Positions 11,131 to 23,279 are shown, numbered from the stretch's first letter. The stretch: DNA of 64,000 nucleotides from Eremophila alpestris peregrina (GCA_009792885.1 WMCF01000033.1:3971344-4035343), one strand, 5' to 3'. Numbers and translations are program-made. The notes: generated by a model from the letters alone, not told the origin.

Positions 11131-14100
11131 GCTTCATTTGAGCGTGTGCTCCGTGCTGCGAGGCTTTGCTGTAACGAAGGAGGGTATTTATTTTGAATAA
11201 CAGATCAAAAGAACTGTCGGGTTATGTTGTTAGCGCTCGAAGCACATATTCTCACTTCTTGGAAATTTCCCCTGTTCGCTGGCTCTTGGGGGAAAAACCC
11301 CCAGCCTGTTCATTTCTTCATGCTTAAAAGAAAGCTAAGAAAAAATTTATAACTTCTAGTGTGATATTCGTCATGAGAACAGTTTCCCTTTGGTTATTGA
11401 TGGGTGATCGCACTGCCCTTTGAATCCCGAAGAGTAAAACTTAACACCGCGCAGTGGAGGCAGGAGCTCAAGCACTGATGGAGAAAGCCATGAATGTGAT
11501 CGTCATGGCTTTCTTCTCACTAGCAACTCTGAATCCTAATTATGCATTCAAGTCTGTTCATATATTACTGCAGCACTTTTTGAAAAGTGCTTTTATGTAA
11601 GGTTAGTGTTACCTCATTGAATTACCAGTCTTGTGCTCCATGTGTGAATTTGCTAATGAACACTGACTCTTGCCACTGACTTTTATATGTCTCTAAAAGA
11701 TTATCGAACCATATTATGACCTTAGGTGCTGCTTCAGTATCTGCCACTTCCTTCTCTCCGTTTTCCATTAATATCAAAAGAAATGAAGACATGCAACTTT
11801 GGATTTTTTTCATGTGGAAACAAGGAAAAAAGGTGATAGGAATAAATTCTTATAATCATTTATCATTATATTTTAGAAATAAAATATATCTCTAAAGATA
11901 TCTTTAAACATCTATAAAGAGATATATTAATTTAAGAGAAAAAATACATATTTGAACCACAGCTATACTTAACAGAGACACTACGCAGGATAAATATTTA
12001 ACTAGAACAATATATTTGTTCAGTAATCCAGGCAGTGCAATATAACAAAAGGTTTCTGGAGTTTTAACAACGAATGCATACTTACATGTTAACAACCATT
12101 CTAATAAAAAAAATCTGCAGCTTATCTTTGTTTCCAAACAGATTTTAGGGACTAAAATGACAGATCAATACTCAGTCTTGCTGAAAGTCCCAACTAGAGA
12201 TGCTACCTTATTACAGAAAGTGTTTTCCATTTCCTGGTGATTTGTAATAATCAGTATGAAGGCTGTCCTGAGATCCAAAGTCAAAGCCACTGGCAGCTAA
12301 ATAAATCTATCTACAGACATTTATGTCCACATTAAAAAATCATTTAAGAAAAATACATTTGCCATCTGTGATTCTGAGTGTCGTCCAAGGTTATTTCTCT
12401 CTGCAGTGCTTTGGTTGCGGAATGAGATGGAGAAAATACGTTCTTAGGTTAAATATATTGTGACTTCTCAGTCTAAGTCTTGGACAGAGCTGTTGCTGCC
12501 ACATTTGTGCTGCCAGCTGGATGTAAACTCACTGTCACTTTCCTCTTGTCAAACACTTCACTATAAAACTGGGCAGCTCCACTGTGAAAGACTACCAGTG
12601 ATATTCCCGTAATTCCTTCTTTCCGCAGTGGTGGGAGACAACCTGAAATAAATGCACTCATATTTAAAATCCATTGTAAAATCTAAGTAACGCTTGCGGG
12701 GGAAAATTTTGGAGCGCTGACAGATCGGATTCATGGGCTTAAAGTAGAAGGGCTCAAAGAGGGGAATCATTCCTGCAGTGTGGGGAAGCCTGACTGAGTG
12801 TATGTGAGTTTGAAATGCTGTCATGAAGTGTTGGAATGGGGCAGGCCAAGTGACTGCACAGCAGTGGCCTCTGTGCATAGGAGTTGTGGAGGGGCTGAGA
12901 CTGAAGTCGGTGCCATCCGAGGTGAGCGCGGAACTGTCAGGATCCAGCGGCTCTCACATTGTTACAGCAGAATGGATCTGACCAAAGATTGCTATTTCCA
13001 GGTACCCTGTTTCCAGTGCTAGCCTATACCTTATGCTCAGGGCAGACTATCAGAAGATGAACTGAATATTTATCCAAATGTTTGTGTAAATATTTCTCTC
13101 AATGTTTATAATCTCTCTGAATCTGCCTCTGAGTATTTCTGAGACCCTTCTGCTTTGTCACTTGGGCCCTTCCTTAGCCAGAGCTCATGTTGCTGTAGAA
13201 TATAGTTTCTATAGCTTTATGGAAAATGAAAGGACTGAGTAATTGCCCCCAGCAACATCAGAGAAGATGTTGAACTAAAATTTTTGTCATTTTTGCTTCT
13301 TATTTTTACCTCTCAAAATAGCCATCCATAGCTCTTGTTATGCCTATGTCTATGTTAAAGAATTTTTCTACTTTCTTAGCCTTTTTGGATTGAAACCTGA
13401 AGTTTTCAGTCTTCTTGTTAATGCAGTGTTTTAAGAATGAGGTGCAGGTCTGAAAGGCTGAGAGAGTTGGGTTTTTTCAGTCTGGAGAATGGAAGGCTTC
13501 AGGGTGACATAATTTTGACCTTTCAGTTCCTGAAGGGAGCCCACAAGAAAGCAGGAGAGGAACTTTTCATAAGGGCCTGTAGTGATAGAATAAGGTATAA
13601 TGGCTTTAAACTGAAAGAGGGCAGGTTTAGATTAGATATTGGGAAGAAATTCTTTCTTGGTGAGGCACTTGCAGAGGTTGCCCTGTGGATGCCACGTTGC
13701 TGGAAAAGATCCTGTGGATGCCCCATTCCTGGAAGTGTTCGGAGCCAGGTTGGATGGGGCCCTGAGTGACCTTGCCCAGTGGAAGGTGTCCCTGCTTATG
13801 GCACAGGCTGTTGGAACTGGATGATCTCTAAGGTCCATTCCTACCCAATCAATCCCATGACTAAGGAACACATAGTACACTGTTTTGAAAATCCTTATTA
13901 TATAAAAATGGGATTATTACATAGAAGGAATTACTGATGCCTTGGATTATTTTACAGAGTCTGGGCTGGTGGTGGGATCAACCCACAGTTTTGACGTTAA
14001 TTTTTTTAATCTCAATTTCCATTCTAAATTTCAATTGAAGTTTTGTGATAAATTCTACTACAATTAAAAGATACTGTTATTTTTTTCTTTCTGTTACATT

Positions 14101-17100
14101 GGAAGGGTTATTAGTTGGCATCATTGTTCAGTTTCCTGAAAAAACCAAAATAAGTTTATCCAACCCCCTCAAATGTGCTAGTTAAATATATCTGCTTCTG
14201 GAAGTCAGGAGCATAGAACACCCATCATTCAGCACTTTCGAGTCTGATTTTTAAGTAAGCTTTTGAAACACTTCTCAACACTTTGAAAAAAATAATTGTA
14301 GTGGTAACTTCATTTGGACAATCACAAACAGGAGCATTAAGATCACTAGTCAGTCCTGAAATTGGTGAGTTCAGGGGGTATGAAAAATTTAAAACTGCTG
14401 GGCATAAATTCCAGTCCTTTACTTTTACAAACTTGCAGTCCAAACAGTGACTTCACTGCCAAGCTCATCATGTGGTTTCAAATAATAGTATTTAATAGTC
14501 AAGATGCATGAGGATTTAATAAATTTTAAATAAATTTATTTATTTAAATTTATTTAAATTAAATAAATAATATTTAATAAAAATATGTAGTCACTGCTAG
14601 AGAAAAGTCTGATGGATGGGTGGTTCTGGGGGGTCCCCTCAATTAAATAAATCCTTGGAAGGCAGCAAGTTGCAAGTTATTCTCCATTCTTTTCCAAGTA
14701 AAGAGATGAGTGTTATGTTTACATAATATTATATACTATTTATGTCTAAAGATATTTTTGATGATCTAAGAACACCGACTAGTGAAGAATCAAAGTTAAT
14801 CAGTGAAGAAAAATACTCTACTAAATTATTTATGATGGATGGATATTTTTAGAATCCTAATTTGAAATTTATCCATTCTCTTTCTTTTATAGGTGGCTGG
14901 TATTAGGTATTGCCATGGTGCGGTTTTATATACAGAAAGGAACACATAGAGGCTTATTCAGAAGCGTTCAAAAGACGCTTAAATTTTTCCAGACATTTGC
15001 TTTGCTTGAGGTAAATTTTAAACATTAGTTTGCTTTAATGGATGCTGCATATCATAGGCAAAACACATTCTTATCCTTAATTTAACATAACAATATTATA
15101 TTAGTGCTAAAAGCCCTTTTTCCTTTATTATTTAATGACGTTTTGGGGGCGGGGCAAGGTGATTACTCGAAACAATTGGGCACGTGCTTTTCAAACTTAA
15201 TTCTAATATTTCTTTAAATCAGTGCCTGGGAACTGCTTTGATTTGAGAGTCTTTAATGCAAAAGGCAAAATCTCGAAGGCATCACAGCCAGCAGATCAGG
15301 CCTCTAGTGTAGTAGGTATCACCATCTCAGAGATTATAGCTTACCTTATATTCTTTATACTGGACTTTTTATCCTTCTGTGCCTTTTCTGCTTCTGCTTA
15401 TTTCAAGGCAGGATTCACATACTCCATATAATCCATTGCAACAGGGTCTGTGCACGATGAGCAGAGTATTCTTTAAGTAATACTTTTGCAAACTACGCAC
15501 TAGTGGTCTCAGTTCTGGTACATCTGTGGAATGAAGCTTTATTGCTGGGTTTTTGTAGCACTTGCAGTTCTTTCCCAGGCACAACAAAGAAAGTCTATCT
15601 GCATTTTAACTTTTTTTTCCTCAATCTGCCTACAACAACTCTAGTTCACATAACTGTTAAAATCATGTCACCAGCTGTACATAGGCTTCTGTGATGTTAA
15701 ACTTTCACAGTAAGTAATTCTATTCATACCTGCCAAAATAATGAAAAGCACTTCATTTGCTAAACATTACTGACCAGAAAATACGCTGTATCTAAGGCTT
15801 CATAGCTGTCATTGACAAAAGTGTAATAATGTTATGAATCTGTAATGAATGCAGAACATTTTAAAATGACTGTGTGTTTAGCATTCCTTATATGACTTCC
15901 TCTACGCTGTCCTGTAAAATTCTTCTGTGAATAAGGTAAAGGAAGAGAAGCTTACTAGTTGAATACAATGCTTTGTAAGTATCTAAATGTCTAATCTTTA
16001 CAATTAATTTGGAAAACAAATGTCTTTCATGTAGCTGCACAGCTCAGATATTGAGACCATCCCAACACTGATTGCCAGGGCTCTGCTATGTATATTTTTT
16101 AAAGACTGTTAGTGGGAGACAAAAACAAGAATTGAGCCTAGGTTTATATTAATATCAAAAGGCCATGTTTATAGGGTAGCTAGTAACATGTTGCACATCA
16201 GTAACCTCTGATTTATTTTTATTTACAGGTAATCCACTGTGCAGTTGGTGAGTTCTTTGTTTTCATTTCTCCTGTAACTAGTTAGAACATCAATTGTTGA
16301 ACAGAGATAACATGTTTCTCTTTTTAAGGAATAGTTCGCACATCTGTGCTTGTGACTGGGGTCCAAGTGAGTTCAAGAATCTTCATGGTGTGGTTCATTG
16401 CACATAGTATAAAGCAGGTAAGTGTGTGAGCAAATCATGTTTTGATTGCTTTTAAGGAGAAGCTGTTACTACAGTTCTCATTTCACAAGAAAGACCAATC
16501 TAAAAATTAATGATAATCCTGTAGAGAATGCTTACATATTTAAGTGCAATTTTGGAAGCTAGGGTTACAAAGTAGAGTTTGTGTGATTCTTGCCAGGAGA
16601 TTGAGTCTGGGTCTTAGGTGTGAATCAGCAGTGTCTTCAGCACTGTGCCCTCTGTGGTCTGCCTAAATGAAATCAATGACTACTCCTATTATTTACAAGC
16701 ACAACTACCCTAGTGTTAACAGTTCCCTTTCAAAAATTTTAATTAGCACTTGCTGAATTAATCCAAATAAAATGTGAATTTATGTCTTCAAATTTATGTC
16801 TTAAATTGAATTCACATGGATAAACATGGTTGCAATTTTGCAAATTTTTTAGAGACCTTCTCAAAATTTTAATGTTATGGTAGCATTAGCATACGATGAC
16901 ATCCAGTATGTCACAATGGCACATAAGGACCTGTGTAAATGAAAATGGTTTATTTGCCTGGCTGTAGGTGGCTGTTGTAAGGTTAGTGATCCATTAGCAG
17001 AATGAAACAAGCAGTTCAAAGCTAGTAGGTAAGACATTAGGTTCAGTTTGTGAGGTGTGCTTTTTATGAAAGGCATGTAAAAAAATTAAGTGATCGATTT

Positions 17101-20100
17101 CATGCCCCTGAATTTCTTCAGAACTTGAAAAGCTGAGCCATTAAACTGTCTCACCAGCAGATGGCATAGGCCTTTCTGCAGACGAATTATCCTAGCACCT
17201 GCCTCCGTTATCAATTCTTCATTTCACAAGACTTGTTTTCTACACTGAATCTTTTCATTTACTGTCAATTTTCGTAACATGGAGTAAATTAAATAGGTTT
17301 TTCATAGGTTTTTTTTGTTTGTTTTTCTTTTTTCTTGTTGGTGGTGTTTTGTTTTTTGGTCTGTTGCTTTGTTTTTTCTTTGATAAGCTAACTTTTTATA
17401 TTTTTCTGTGAGGCAAAATGTCTCAAAGATTAACAAGATTTTCATATTGAATGTCTATACATGACTGGACTATAGCACTGCATCTTGCCATTTTTTATTA
17501 TCTGCTGTGGACTAAATCTTTAGCATATCCAGCAATTTCTTTTATTTCCTCTACCTACACTAGTGTAGGCCAAGCTGTGTCCAAAAAGAAATACCTTTGA
17601 ATGTATGTCTGATTGTATTTCACACTGTTATTTCTTAGCAGGCATGAATGTTCAGGGTCACTTTAGGTGGTGAGAGGCATGTCAGTGATAATAGCCAGAG
17701 CCAGACCTCGCCACTTGACTGCAGATTTGCAAGGCAGCAGATAGGAATTCTCTGCATACTTATTTAAAGCTCTTCTGCTTGGATTTAGCAGTGTGACATG
17801 AATCCAAGTTTGAGTTATCAATGTTTGTCTCTAATTGCATGAGACAAAGAACAGCCTAATTCTGTCTTTACCTTTGCTTGTTTGTTTGGCTGTCTTTACA
17901 CTTCAGTTGCTGCTATTTGTTTGTGATTTTGGTGCTATTTTTATGTCTCCATTTTCTTTATGATGTTTATGAGAGTCTTCTGCCAAAAGTGCACCTTCTT
18001 CCACTGACACATTGAGGGTGTGATTTTATGAGCACTTACAATTCTTGATTTTTGACAGAGTTGTGGATTTTCAGCATCTTGGAGATATATTAAGCTTTGT
18101 CCCCATGTTTCATTTTATTTTGAAAAATCATTTCCTTTTTTTGTAATTTTAACAAAACTTGTGTTGCTTTCTTCTATTTCACAGACATTCCTGGAGCTTT
18201 TTAGCCTTCAGGCACAGAAGTGTATTAAAAAATTCCTCCCCTCTTAAAGGAAAGAAAATTACTTGTGTGTAATTCTTTCTCACAGAAAGTAGTGTTTGCA
18301 ATAGATCCCCAGGTGCCTTCTTTGTATTTGGGGACTTTTGTTTATTTGTTCACTCAGAGTGAGAAGGAAGTGGTGTTTTGAAACAGCAGCGATGTGCTAC
18401 CTACCGATGAGGCAGTTTAATGACTCAGAACCTAAATCTTACATGGGATTGTTGAGTGAGTTTACCCAAAGCTCCTGATCTACCAACTACTCTTCATTTA
18501 GTGAGCCATCTGTGCTCCAGCTCCTTAACTATCTTAGAGCTCCCTGAAGTCTGCCAAACTTTATGTTCTGTGACCAAGTTCCAGTTAGTAGGTTATATAA
18601 AGCAATTCCTTTTGTCTGAAGTTTCATGGAGATGTGCATTATACATTGAAGAAGAAGCAAGATAAAAAGTAAGAGAGAGTATAAGAAATGGAGTAGTGAA
18701 ATGCAGAATGATTAAAAAGTGATTTTGAGAAGAACATACCTTCTGTAGCAGCATGTTGTTGTTCTTGCTGTTTTGAGGAGGAAGAATGTAAACAAGTAGG
18801 TCAACTACAAATGAAAGAAGGATATTTGGGTAGTCTAGTGGAATGTAAGTAGAGAATAAAGAGGAGGAATCAGCATAATTATACATTTTTATATTTTGGT
18901 ATTTGCATAATGGATGAAGATTGCTCAATTGACCGGTGTCTGTATGTTAGTAAACACATATGATAATGAACTGTACATGGTAATGGCTTCAGCATATCAT
19001 TTTTGTGCCAAATTTTCTTTCTTTACAAGACATTAGTTCTGCTCTATGTATCTTAAAGAGAAACCCGTTGCAGTTTGCACAGAAAAGAAGCCTAAAAATG
19101 AAGAAAATGTTGGTTTTTATACTTCTGCAGATCCAGAATGAGGAGAGCGTTATTCTCTTTCTGGTTGTATGGACTGTGACAGAGATTACTCGATATTCCT
19201 TCTACACATTCAACCTGCTCAACCATTTGCCATACTTCATTAAATGGGCCAGGTGGAGATGTCTTGCACTTGAGTTCCTCATGATTCTGTGCATGTTGGT
19301 TTCAGGCATGCTGAACTAACACACCAGAGAGCAGATGTTTGAGCTTTGGTTATGTGTCAGCCAAGTGCAAGTCAATTGCTTTCTGTACTGGGGATCATTG
19401 TTGCTTAATTTAAAATGTTAAAAATATTTTAGCTGAGGTTTTTGGGGTATGGTTTTTTCTTTGCTTTCTGTGTCTCACAGTTTGAACTCTGCTTTCACTT
19501 ACTCTAATATTTTTCTCTCTCTTTGGAGTCATCTTTTAATTTGCAGTATGACTCTTTACAATGCTCTTTAAAACAGTGTCCAAAATTAGGCACCTGTGCT
19601 AATCTTTGTGGATGTTAGTTCTTTGAAAATGTGGGAGTTGTTGTCACTTCATCTGTATTACTACTTTATGAGAAGTTCTGCTTTATCAGAGCTTTTGTAG
19701 GATTATATCCATGTAGTGAAGTTAAATACTGACTTAGTTTAGCCCACCAAAAATTGTGTTCCATATAAAAACTGTTTTGATTTTGAAGCATACTTAAGGT
19801 TGGCCACTAGATCACATGCACTACAGAGACTGTATGTTTCTTTCAGGAGACTTAACAGGAATAGTATTCTATGTAGTCATTATTTGAAAAATACATGTAA
19901 GGCAGAATTATTATGTTAGAAGAAAAATATCTACCATAAATTCAGTACAGGTGGCTCTTAAAAGAGTTTGTTATTTTCCTTTATTTTTGTTTTATGGATA
20001 ATGCAGGTTTGATGCTTCTAATGCATAATGCAGGTTTGATGCTTCTAATGCACTTCTTTGATGTGTCTGATATTTATGTCCATTCTTATAAAACATTACC

Positions 20101-23100
20101 TTTTTGCTAGTGCCTAAGAGACTTGTTTAAGCTCTAAATGACAAACTTAAAAATAGTCAGATTTGCTATCATCAGTAGTTTTTTATACAGACTCCAGAAA
20201 GAGAAATGCACTCAGAACATATTACATTGACAGATAGTAAGTTTTGCCATCAGGTCAGTGTGCCTTGAATAACAGAATTTTGTTTCCTTAATGTAGACAA
20301 TAGGGAAAACCCACATTCTCACTGAAGAGACATATGGTGAAATATTAATATAAACAAAACATTTGAAAATATACCATTTTTCGGAGACTCTAAAATATCC
20401 TATCAAGATTTTTGGATAAACAAACAGCACAACTAGGCATGAATTCGGTACCAAAAGGGATGGAATTTCTGATCTTTACCTTATAACTGCATAGAGACAA
20501 ACAATATGTAACATATCAGTTCCTTCTTATCTAATCTACATTCTTCTTGGTGCTGCCAAGCAGTAGGCAAAGGGCAGAAACTGATGCCCAGGAAGTTCCA
20601 CCTGAATATGAGGAGAACTTCTTTACTGTGCAGGTGACTGAGCCCTGGAACAGATTGTCCAGAGAGACAATCCAGTGTCTCTTTCACTGGAGGTATTCAA
20701 AAACCATCTGCACACAATCCTGTGCCACGTGCTTTAGGATGACCCTGCTTGAGCAGGGAGGTTGGACCAGATGACTCATTGATCCAACCTCTTTGGTCCC
20801 TTCCAACCTGAAGTATTCTCTAATTCCCCTCATCTGTGAGTCTTCTAAGCCCTTCTGCTTCTAGGAGGGTCTCATGCTTAGTTGCTGCTGGTTTGGATCT
20901 CATTTCTTTTGGTCAGGGAGCACCCACTGTACCTTTCTCTCTGTGTGATAGCTCTCATTGCTGTTCCCTGCATGAACTGGAGAATTGTTCCTTAGGAGAA
21001 GCTGCATATCCATGGTGCACTGTGTGAAACGACAGCACAAAGCCTATTGATTACAATTTTCATTTTGTCACTGCCTATGTGGCTTTTGACAGTCAAACCA
21101 CATTTTCTTTCAACTGTATGCTTTGCCTTTTATATGAACATCATCTCACTTTAAAATGGATCTGATAAGTTTCTGCCACTGTCATTTTTTCTCTTTTTAT
21201 TCCAATTTCCATTAGTGGAAAATGTAGTATTCCCATGTTGTAGTGAGTAAAACAGGCTTCTGATGTTTTTCATCATTTTCATTATCTTCAAACGAATTGT
21301 AGTACATACAGCTGACCCTGTGTGTGTGCACTGTGATGAAAATATGTGGGATCATCTGAATTTGAGATTCAGTCCTGGTCTGAATCCTGTCAGTGACAAC
21401 AGAATTTAAACAAAGACTAACATTTAAAAAAATCATTATTGGAGACTAAAAATGTGAGGACTGTCTTATTAGAAAGAATTTTATTATATAAAAAGATTCT
21501 GATAACTTCACTGTTTTTTAAAGAAAGCACTGAGGAATGCATTCTCTTGTCAGTCTAAGCAATTCTGTCAAAAGTAACTGAAACTGATATTTTGCATCAA
21601 GTATGTGATCCTTGATTCTGGTGCAGGAACTACTTTAGTACATTGCTGTGCCACTAACAATAACAACAAGAGAAAATTTTAAGTTTATGAGGTGTTTCTC
21701 ACAAGTTTTTGGTCTTTGTTTTTTTTTTCAATGCAGATACAACTTTTTTATCATTTTGTATCCTGCTGGAGTTGCAGGTGAACTGCTAACCATATATGCT
21801 GCTTTACCCTATGTGAAGAAAACAGGAATGTTTTCACTGAGACTTCCCAACAAATACAATGTCTCCTTTGACTACTATTACTTCCTTATTATTGTCATGT
21901 TTTCCTATGTGCCATGTAAGTACTGTTTAACTGTAGAAGCATTTTAACAACACAATAATCAATCTTCAGCAATGCTGTAAACACTGCCTGTATTAGAATT
22001 TGCTGAGCACCTTCTGCTGTAAAAGTCTGTTTTCTGTTGTTCCAAGCTTTACTATGCTTTAATTGGTTAGGCTGAAATTTTCATCTGCAGTCCCTGCTTT
22101 CATCAGTTTGTCCTTGTACTTATGCATGCCAGAAGCCATGGAGGTAGAGAGAATATCTGCCTTTCAGTTCCTGTACTATTTCCACTGCTGCCTAAGCAGT
22201 GAAGACAAGGAGAAAGCAACCTGATGTACCAGATATTCCACCATGAATAGGACTAGACCAAACTAGGCAAATGTAATCTTTGAGATAATATTAATAATAG
22301 AATAAATATGTTTTTAATAATCTGTACATTGAGGCAGCAGATAAGGGAGAGAAATTGAAAAGCAGGGAAACTGGAGTTAAAAAGTCTGTGATCTGCATTC
22401 ATGAAAGGTATTCATTTGAGAAAGCAGCTTTCAATATGGACTTTTAAAATATGCATACTCTGAAATTTTTTGTCCCAAGAAATCTTGAAGGCCAACAAGA
22501 GAGATTTATGTCAACAAAAAATATTCTAAGGTGTGATAACTCATTAGCTGTTTTACATCTGTTTCTGTAACAACACTTCAGGAATAAATCCAGTTTTCTA
22601 GCTATTAAAAATAAAGATCAATTCTGTCAGCAGGACATTAATATAGTAGATGACTGAGGAAAGAGGGATCTCCTTACTTCAGACTTGAACAAATAGGGTA
22701 AATTTCTATCCTCCTCCAGGTCTTAATTTAAAAATGCTTAGGACAGATTTGAAGTCTTCAAGCACTGCCAGAATGTGGTTAAATCCTGTTTTTACAAGGA
22801 AACTGTTGGAGTGAAGTTCCTTGAACACAGGGTATTTATTCAGGGGGCCTTGTCTGAGCTTTGAGTAATTACTGTCTTTTAAATCACTGCAATGTTCATG
22901 CTTTGTTATTATTCCCCTTAATCAACTCAACCACTGTGTGCCATAATTTTACTCAGTTCATCATTCTGTAAAATTGTGGTTTTCCATTATGTGATCTGTT
23001 GAATTTTTCCATCTAATTGGCTTTCTTTTATGCTTTGATCAAGTATTTCCACAGCTCTACTTCCACATGCTGCGGCAGAGAAGAAGGGTGCTTCATGGAG

Positions 23101-23126
23101 AAGTGATTGTGGAAAAGGACGATTGA
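10496..23126 (+). CDS. HACD1: HACD1, very-long-chain (3R)-3-hydroxyacyl-CoA dehydratase 1 (complete, 7 exons)
   Basis: HACD1 (formerly PTPLA) catalyses the third step of very-long-chain fatty acid elongation in the ER: dehydration of 3-hydroxyacyl-CoA to trans-2-enoyl-CoA. It is prominent in muscle. Coding exons: 10496-10626, 14893-15010, 16229-16247, 16329-16417, 19131-19252, 21737-21915 and 23044-23126. They join in frame to 741 bp and 246 residues. The chosen ATG has A at -3 and G at +4 and begins MASSEEDGG, like the internal Met of the human protein; the longer human start has no ATG counterpart here. An acidic/Lys N-terminus (KKKKK at 21-25) precedes several hydrophobic helices. The family catalytic pair is present as Tyr168 and Glu175 in YPAGVAGE. 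The C-terminus ends VIVEKDD as in mammals. All introns are GT-AG. HACD2 is the nearest alternative, but the sequence and STAM linkage favour HACD1. Confidence 0.98.
11883..11928. repeat. Perfect 11-bp inverted repeat with 24-nt loop
   Basis: AATATATCTCT at 11883-11893 is the exact reverse complement of AGAGATATATT at 11918-11928. The arms are AT-rich and lie in HACD1 intron 1. No flanking duplication or transposon ends were recognised, so a chance or low-complexity hairpin is likely. Confidence 0.6.
13436..13860 (+). mobile_element. CR1 LINE, 3' fragment, plus orientation
   Basis: Runs through recognisable CR1 3' phrases: GGCTGAGAGAGTTGGG, then 'GGCTTTAAACTGAAAGAGGG', 'GATTAGATATTGGGAAGAAA', and a terminal segment near GATGATCTCTAAGGTCCATT. 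An internal stretch around 13670-13730 contains a partial duplication of the phrase for the CTGTGGATGCC region. 5'-truncated and mutated, it sits in HACD1 intron 1 in the sense orientation. The open frame at 13437-13769 is CR1-derived, not a gene. Confidence 0.93.
14515..14585. repeat. AT-only low-complexity tract
   Basis: Seventy bases made almost wholly of TTTAAAT and AAATAAAT motifs with strong self-complementarity. It lies about 310 bp upstream of HACD1 exon 2. Likely to be length-variable and hairpin-forming. Confidence 0.8.
14893..15010 (+). CDS. HACD1: HACD1 coding exon 2
   Basis: Completes Gly44 and encodes residues to Glu83: the end of the first helix, a conserved loop (YIQKGTHRGLFRSVQKTL) and the start of the next hydrophobic segment (FFQTFALLE). 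Donor GAG|GTAAAT, phase 0. Confidence 0.97.
15011..16228 (+). other. HACD1: HACD1 intron 2
   Basis: 1.2-kb AT-rich intron with a normal GT-AG border. I see no clear repeat and no second exon. Open frames at 15222-15431 and 15503-15694 have no recognisable family. Confidence 0.85.
16229..16247 (+). CDS. HACD1: HACD1 coding exon 3 (19-nt microexon)
   Basis: Nineteen bases encode VIHCAV plus one base of Gly90. They lie between an acceptor TTTACAG and a strong donor GTGAGT. Without this exon the reading frame breaks and the conserved LLE-xIHC-xxG-IV stretch is interrupted. Exon 4 resumes exactly in phase. The seven-exon count agrees with the mammalian gene. Confidence 0.93.
16248..16328 (+). other. 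HACD1: HACD1 intron 3 (81 nt)
   Basis: Very short intron between the microexon and exon 4. It ends in TTTTTAAG. An intron near the lower size limit beside a 19-nt exon is probably processed together with it. Confidence 0.9.
16329..16417 (+). CDS. HACD1: HACD1 coding exon 4
   Basis: Encodes residues 90-119: the strongly conserved segment GIVRTSVLVTGVQVSSRIF, followed by a hydrophobic stretch (MVWFIAHSIKQ). The donor CAG|GTAAGT matches the consensus exactly, phase 0. Confidence 0.97.
16418..19130 (+). other. HACD1: HACD1 intron 4
   Basis: 2.7-kb intron. A T/G-rich low-complexity stretch occupies about 17308-17382. I recognise no mobile element. The acceptor is ACTTCTGCAG. Confidence 0.85.
19131..19252 (+). 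CDS. HACD1: HACD1 coding exon 5
   Basis: Encodes IQNEESVILFLVVWTVTEIT and on to KWA plus two bases of Arg160. It is 122 nt, so skipping it would shift the frame before the catalytic residues. The donor CAG|GTGGAG is the weakest of the gene. Reading through it keeps the frame open to a stop at 19317-19319. Confidence 0.97.
19998..20051. repeat. 27-bp tandem duplication, two copies
   Basis: Copies at 19998-20024 and 20025-20051 are identical, beginning ATAATGCAGG and ending CTTCTAATGC. The perfect identity suggests a recent event in HACD1 intron 5. Confidence 0.9.
20550..20816 (+). mobile_element. CR1 LINE, 3' fragment, plus orientation
   Basis: Shows typical CR1 3' text: AGGAAGTTCCACCTGAATAT, then an ACTTCTTTACTGTG segment, the phrase for 'CTGGAACAGATTGTCC', and the CCTGCTTGAGCAGGGAGGTT block before the terminal GGTCCCTTCCAACCTGAAG. 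About 265 bp, 5'-truncated. The open frame at 20547-20774 is inside it. Confidence 0.92.
21737..21915 (+). CDS. HACD1: HACD1 coding exon 6 (catalytic exon)
   Basis: Encodes YNFFIILYPAGVAGELLTIY and on to YVP plus one base. It holds the family's catalytic pair, Tyr168 (codon 21759-21761) and Glu175, seven residues apart as in yeast Phs1. The conserved loop with MFSLRLPNKYNVSFDYYYF and the last membrane helix follow. Donor CAT|GTAAGT. Confidence 0.98.
21916..23043 (+). other. HACD1: HACD1 intron 6
   Basis: 1.1-kb AT-rich intron without a recognisable repeat. The acceptor is TTGATCAAG, with the pyrimidine tract (CTTTCTTTTATG) a little upstream. Confidence 0.88.
23044..23126 (+). CDS. HACD1: HACD1 coding exon 7 and stop
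   Basis: Encodes LFPQLYFHMLRQRRRVLHGE and VIVEKDD, then TGA at 23124-23126. The basic C-terminal tail after the last helix is nearly identical to mammals. Confidence 0.97.
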
Positions 23127-23235
23127 ATCAAGCTGTGTAACCATGGTGCTTTTAGTGGAAAGGAAAAGAAGAGAGGGTAAAAACCCAAAACTTCCTCTGA
23201 TTTTTCTGAGTCCAAGTTTTAAAGCATGGAACAAG

Positions 23236-23241
23236 AATAAA
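23236..23241 (+). terminator. HACD1: Likely HACD1 poly(A) signal
   Basis: A canonical AATAAA lies 110 bp after the stop codon, followed by a T-rich stretch (TATTATTTTTGC) at about 23268. It would give a short 3' UTR of roughly 130-140 nt. Longer 3' ends using later AATAAA sites (for example near 24295) are possible. Confidence 0.65.
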
Positions 23242-23279
23242 CAACTGTGCCTAAAATATCACGGACTGTATTATTTTTG

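Larger units (their letters stand above)
10627..14892 (+). other. HACD1: HACD1 intron 1
   Basis: 4.3-kb intron. It begins in the CpG island and then turns AT-rich. It contains an inverted repeat (11883-11928), a CR1 copy on the plus strand (13436-13860) and an AT-only tract (14515-14585). The acceptor is a T-rich tract ending TTTTATAG. Confidence 0.9.
19253..21736 (+). other. HACD1: HACD1 intron 5
   Basis: 2.5-kb intron. It contains a 27-bp tandem duplication (19998-20051) and a CR1 fragment (20550-20816). A long T tract precedes the acceptor ATGCAG. Confidence 0.88.

Noticed and set aside
10105..11196. 363-codon plus-strand open frame
   Set aside because: It crosses the HACD1 island in a different frame from the real protein and runs through the exon-1 donor into intron 1. 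Low-complexity Arg/Pro/Ala composition.
13437..13769. 110-codon open frame in HACD1 intron 1
   Set aside because: Lies entirely within a CR1 fragment.
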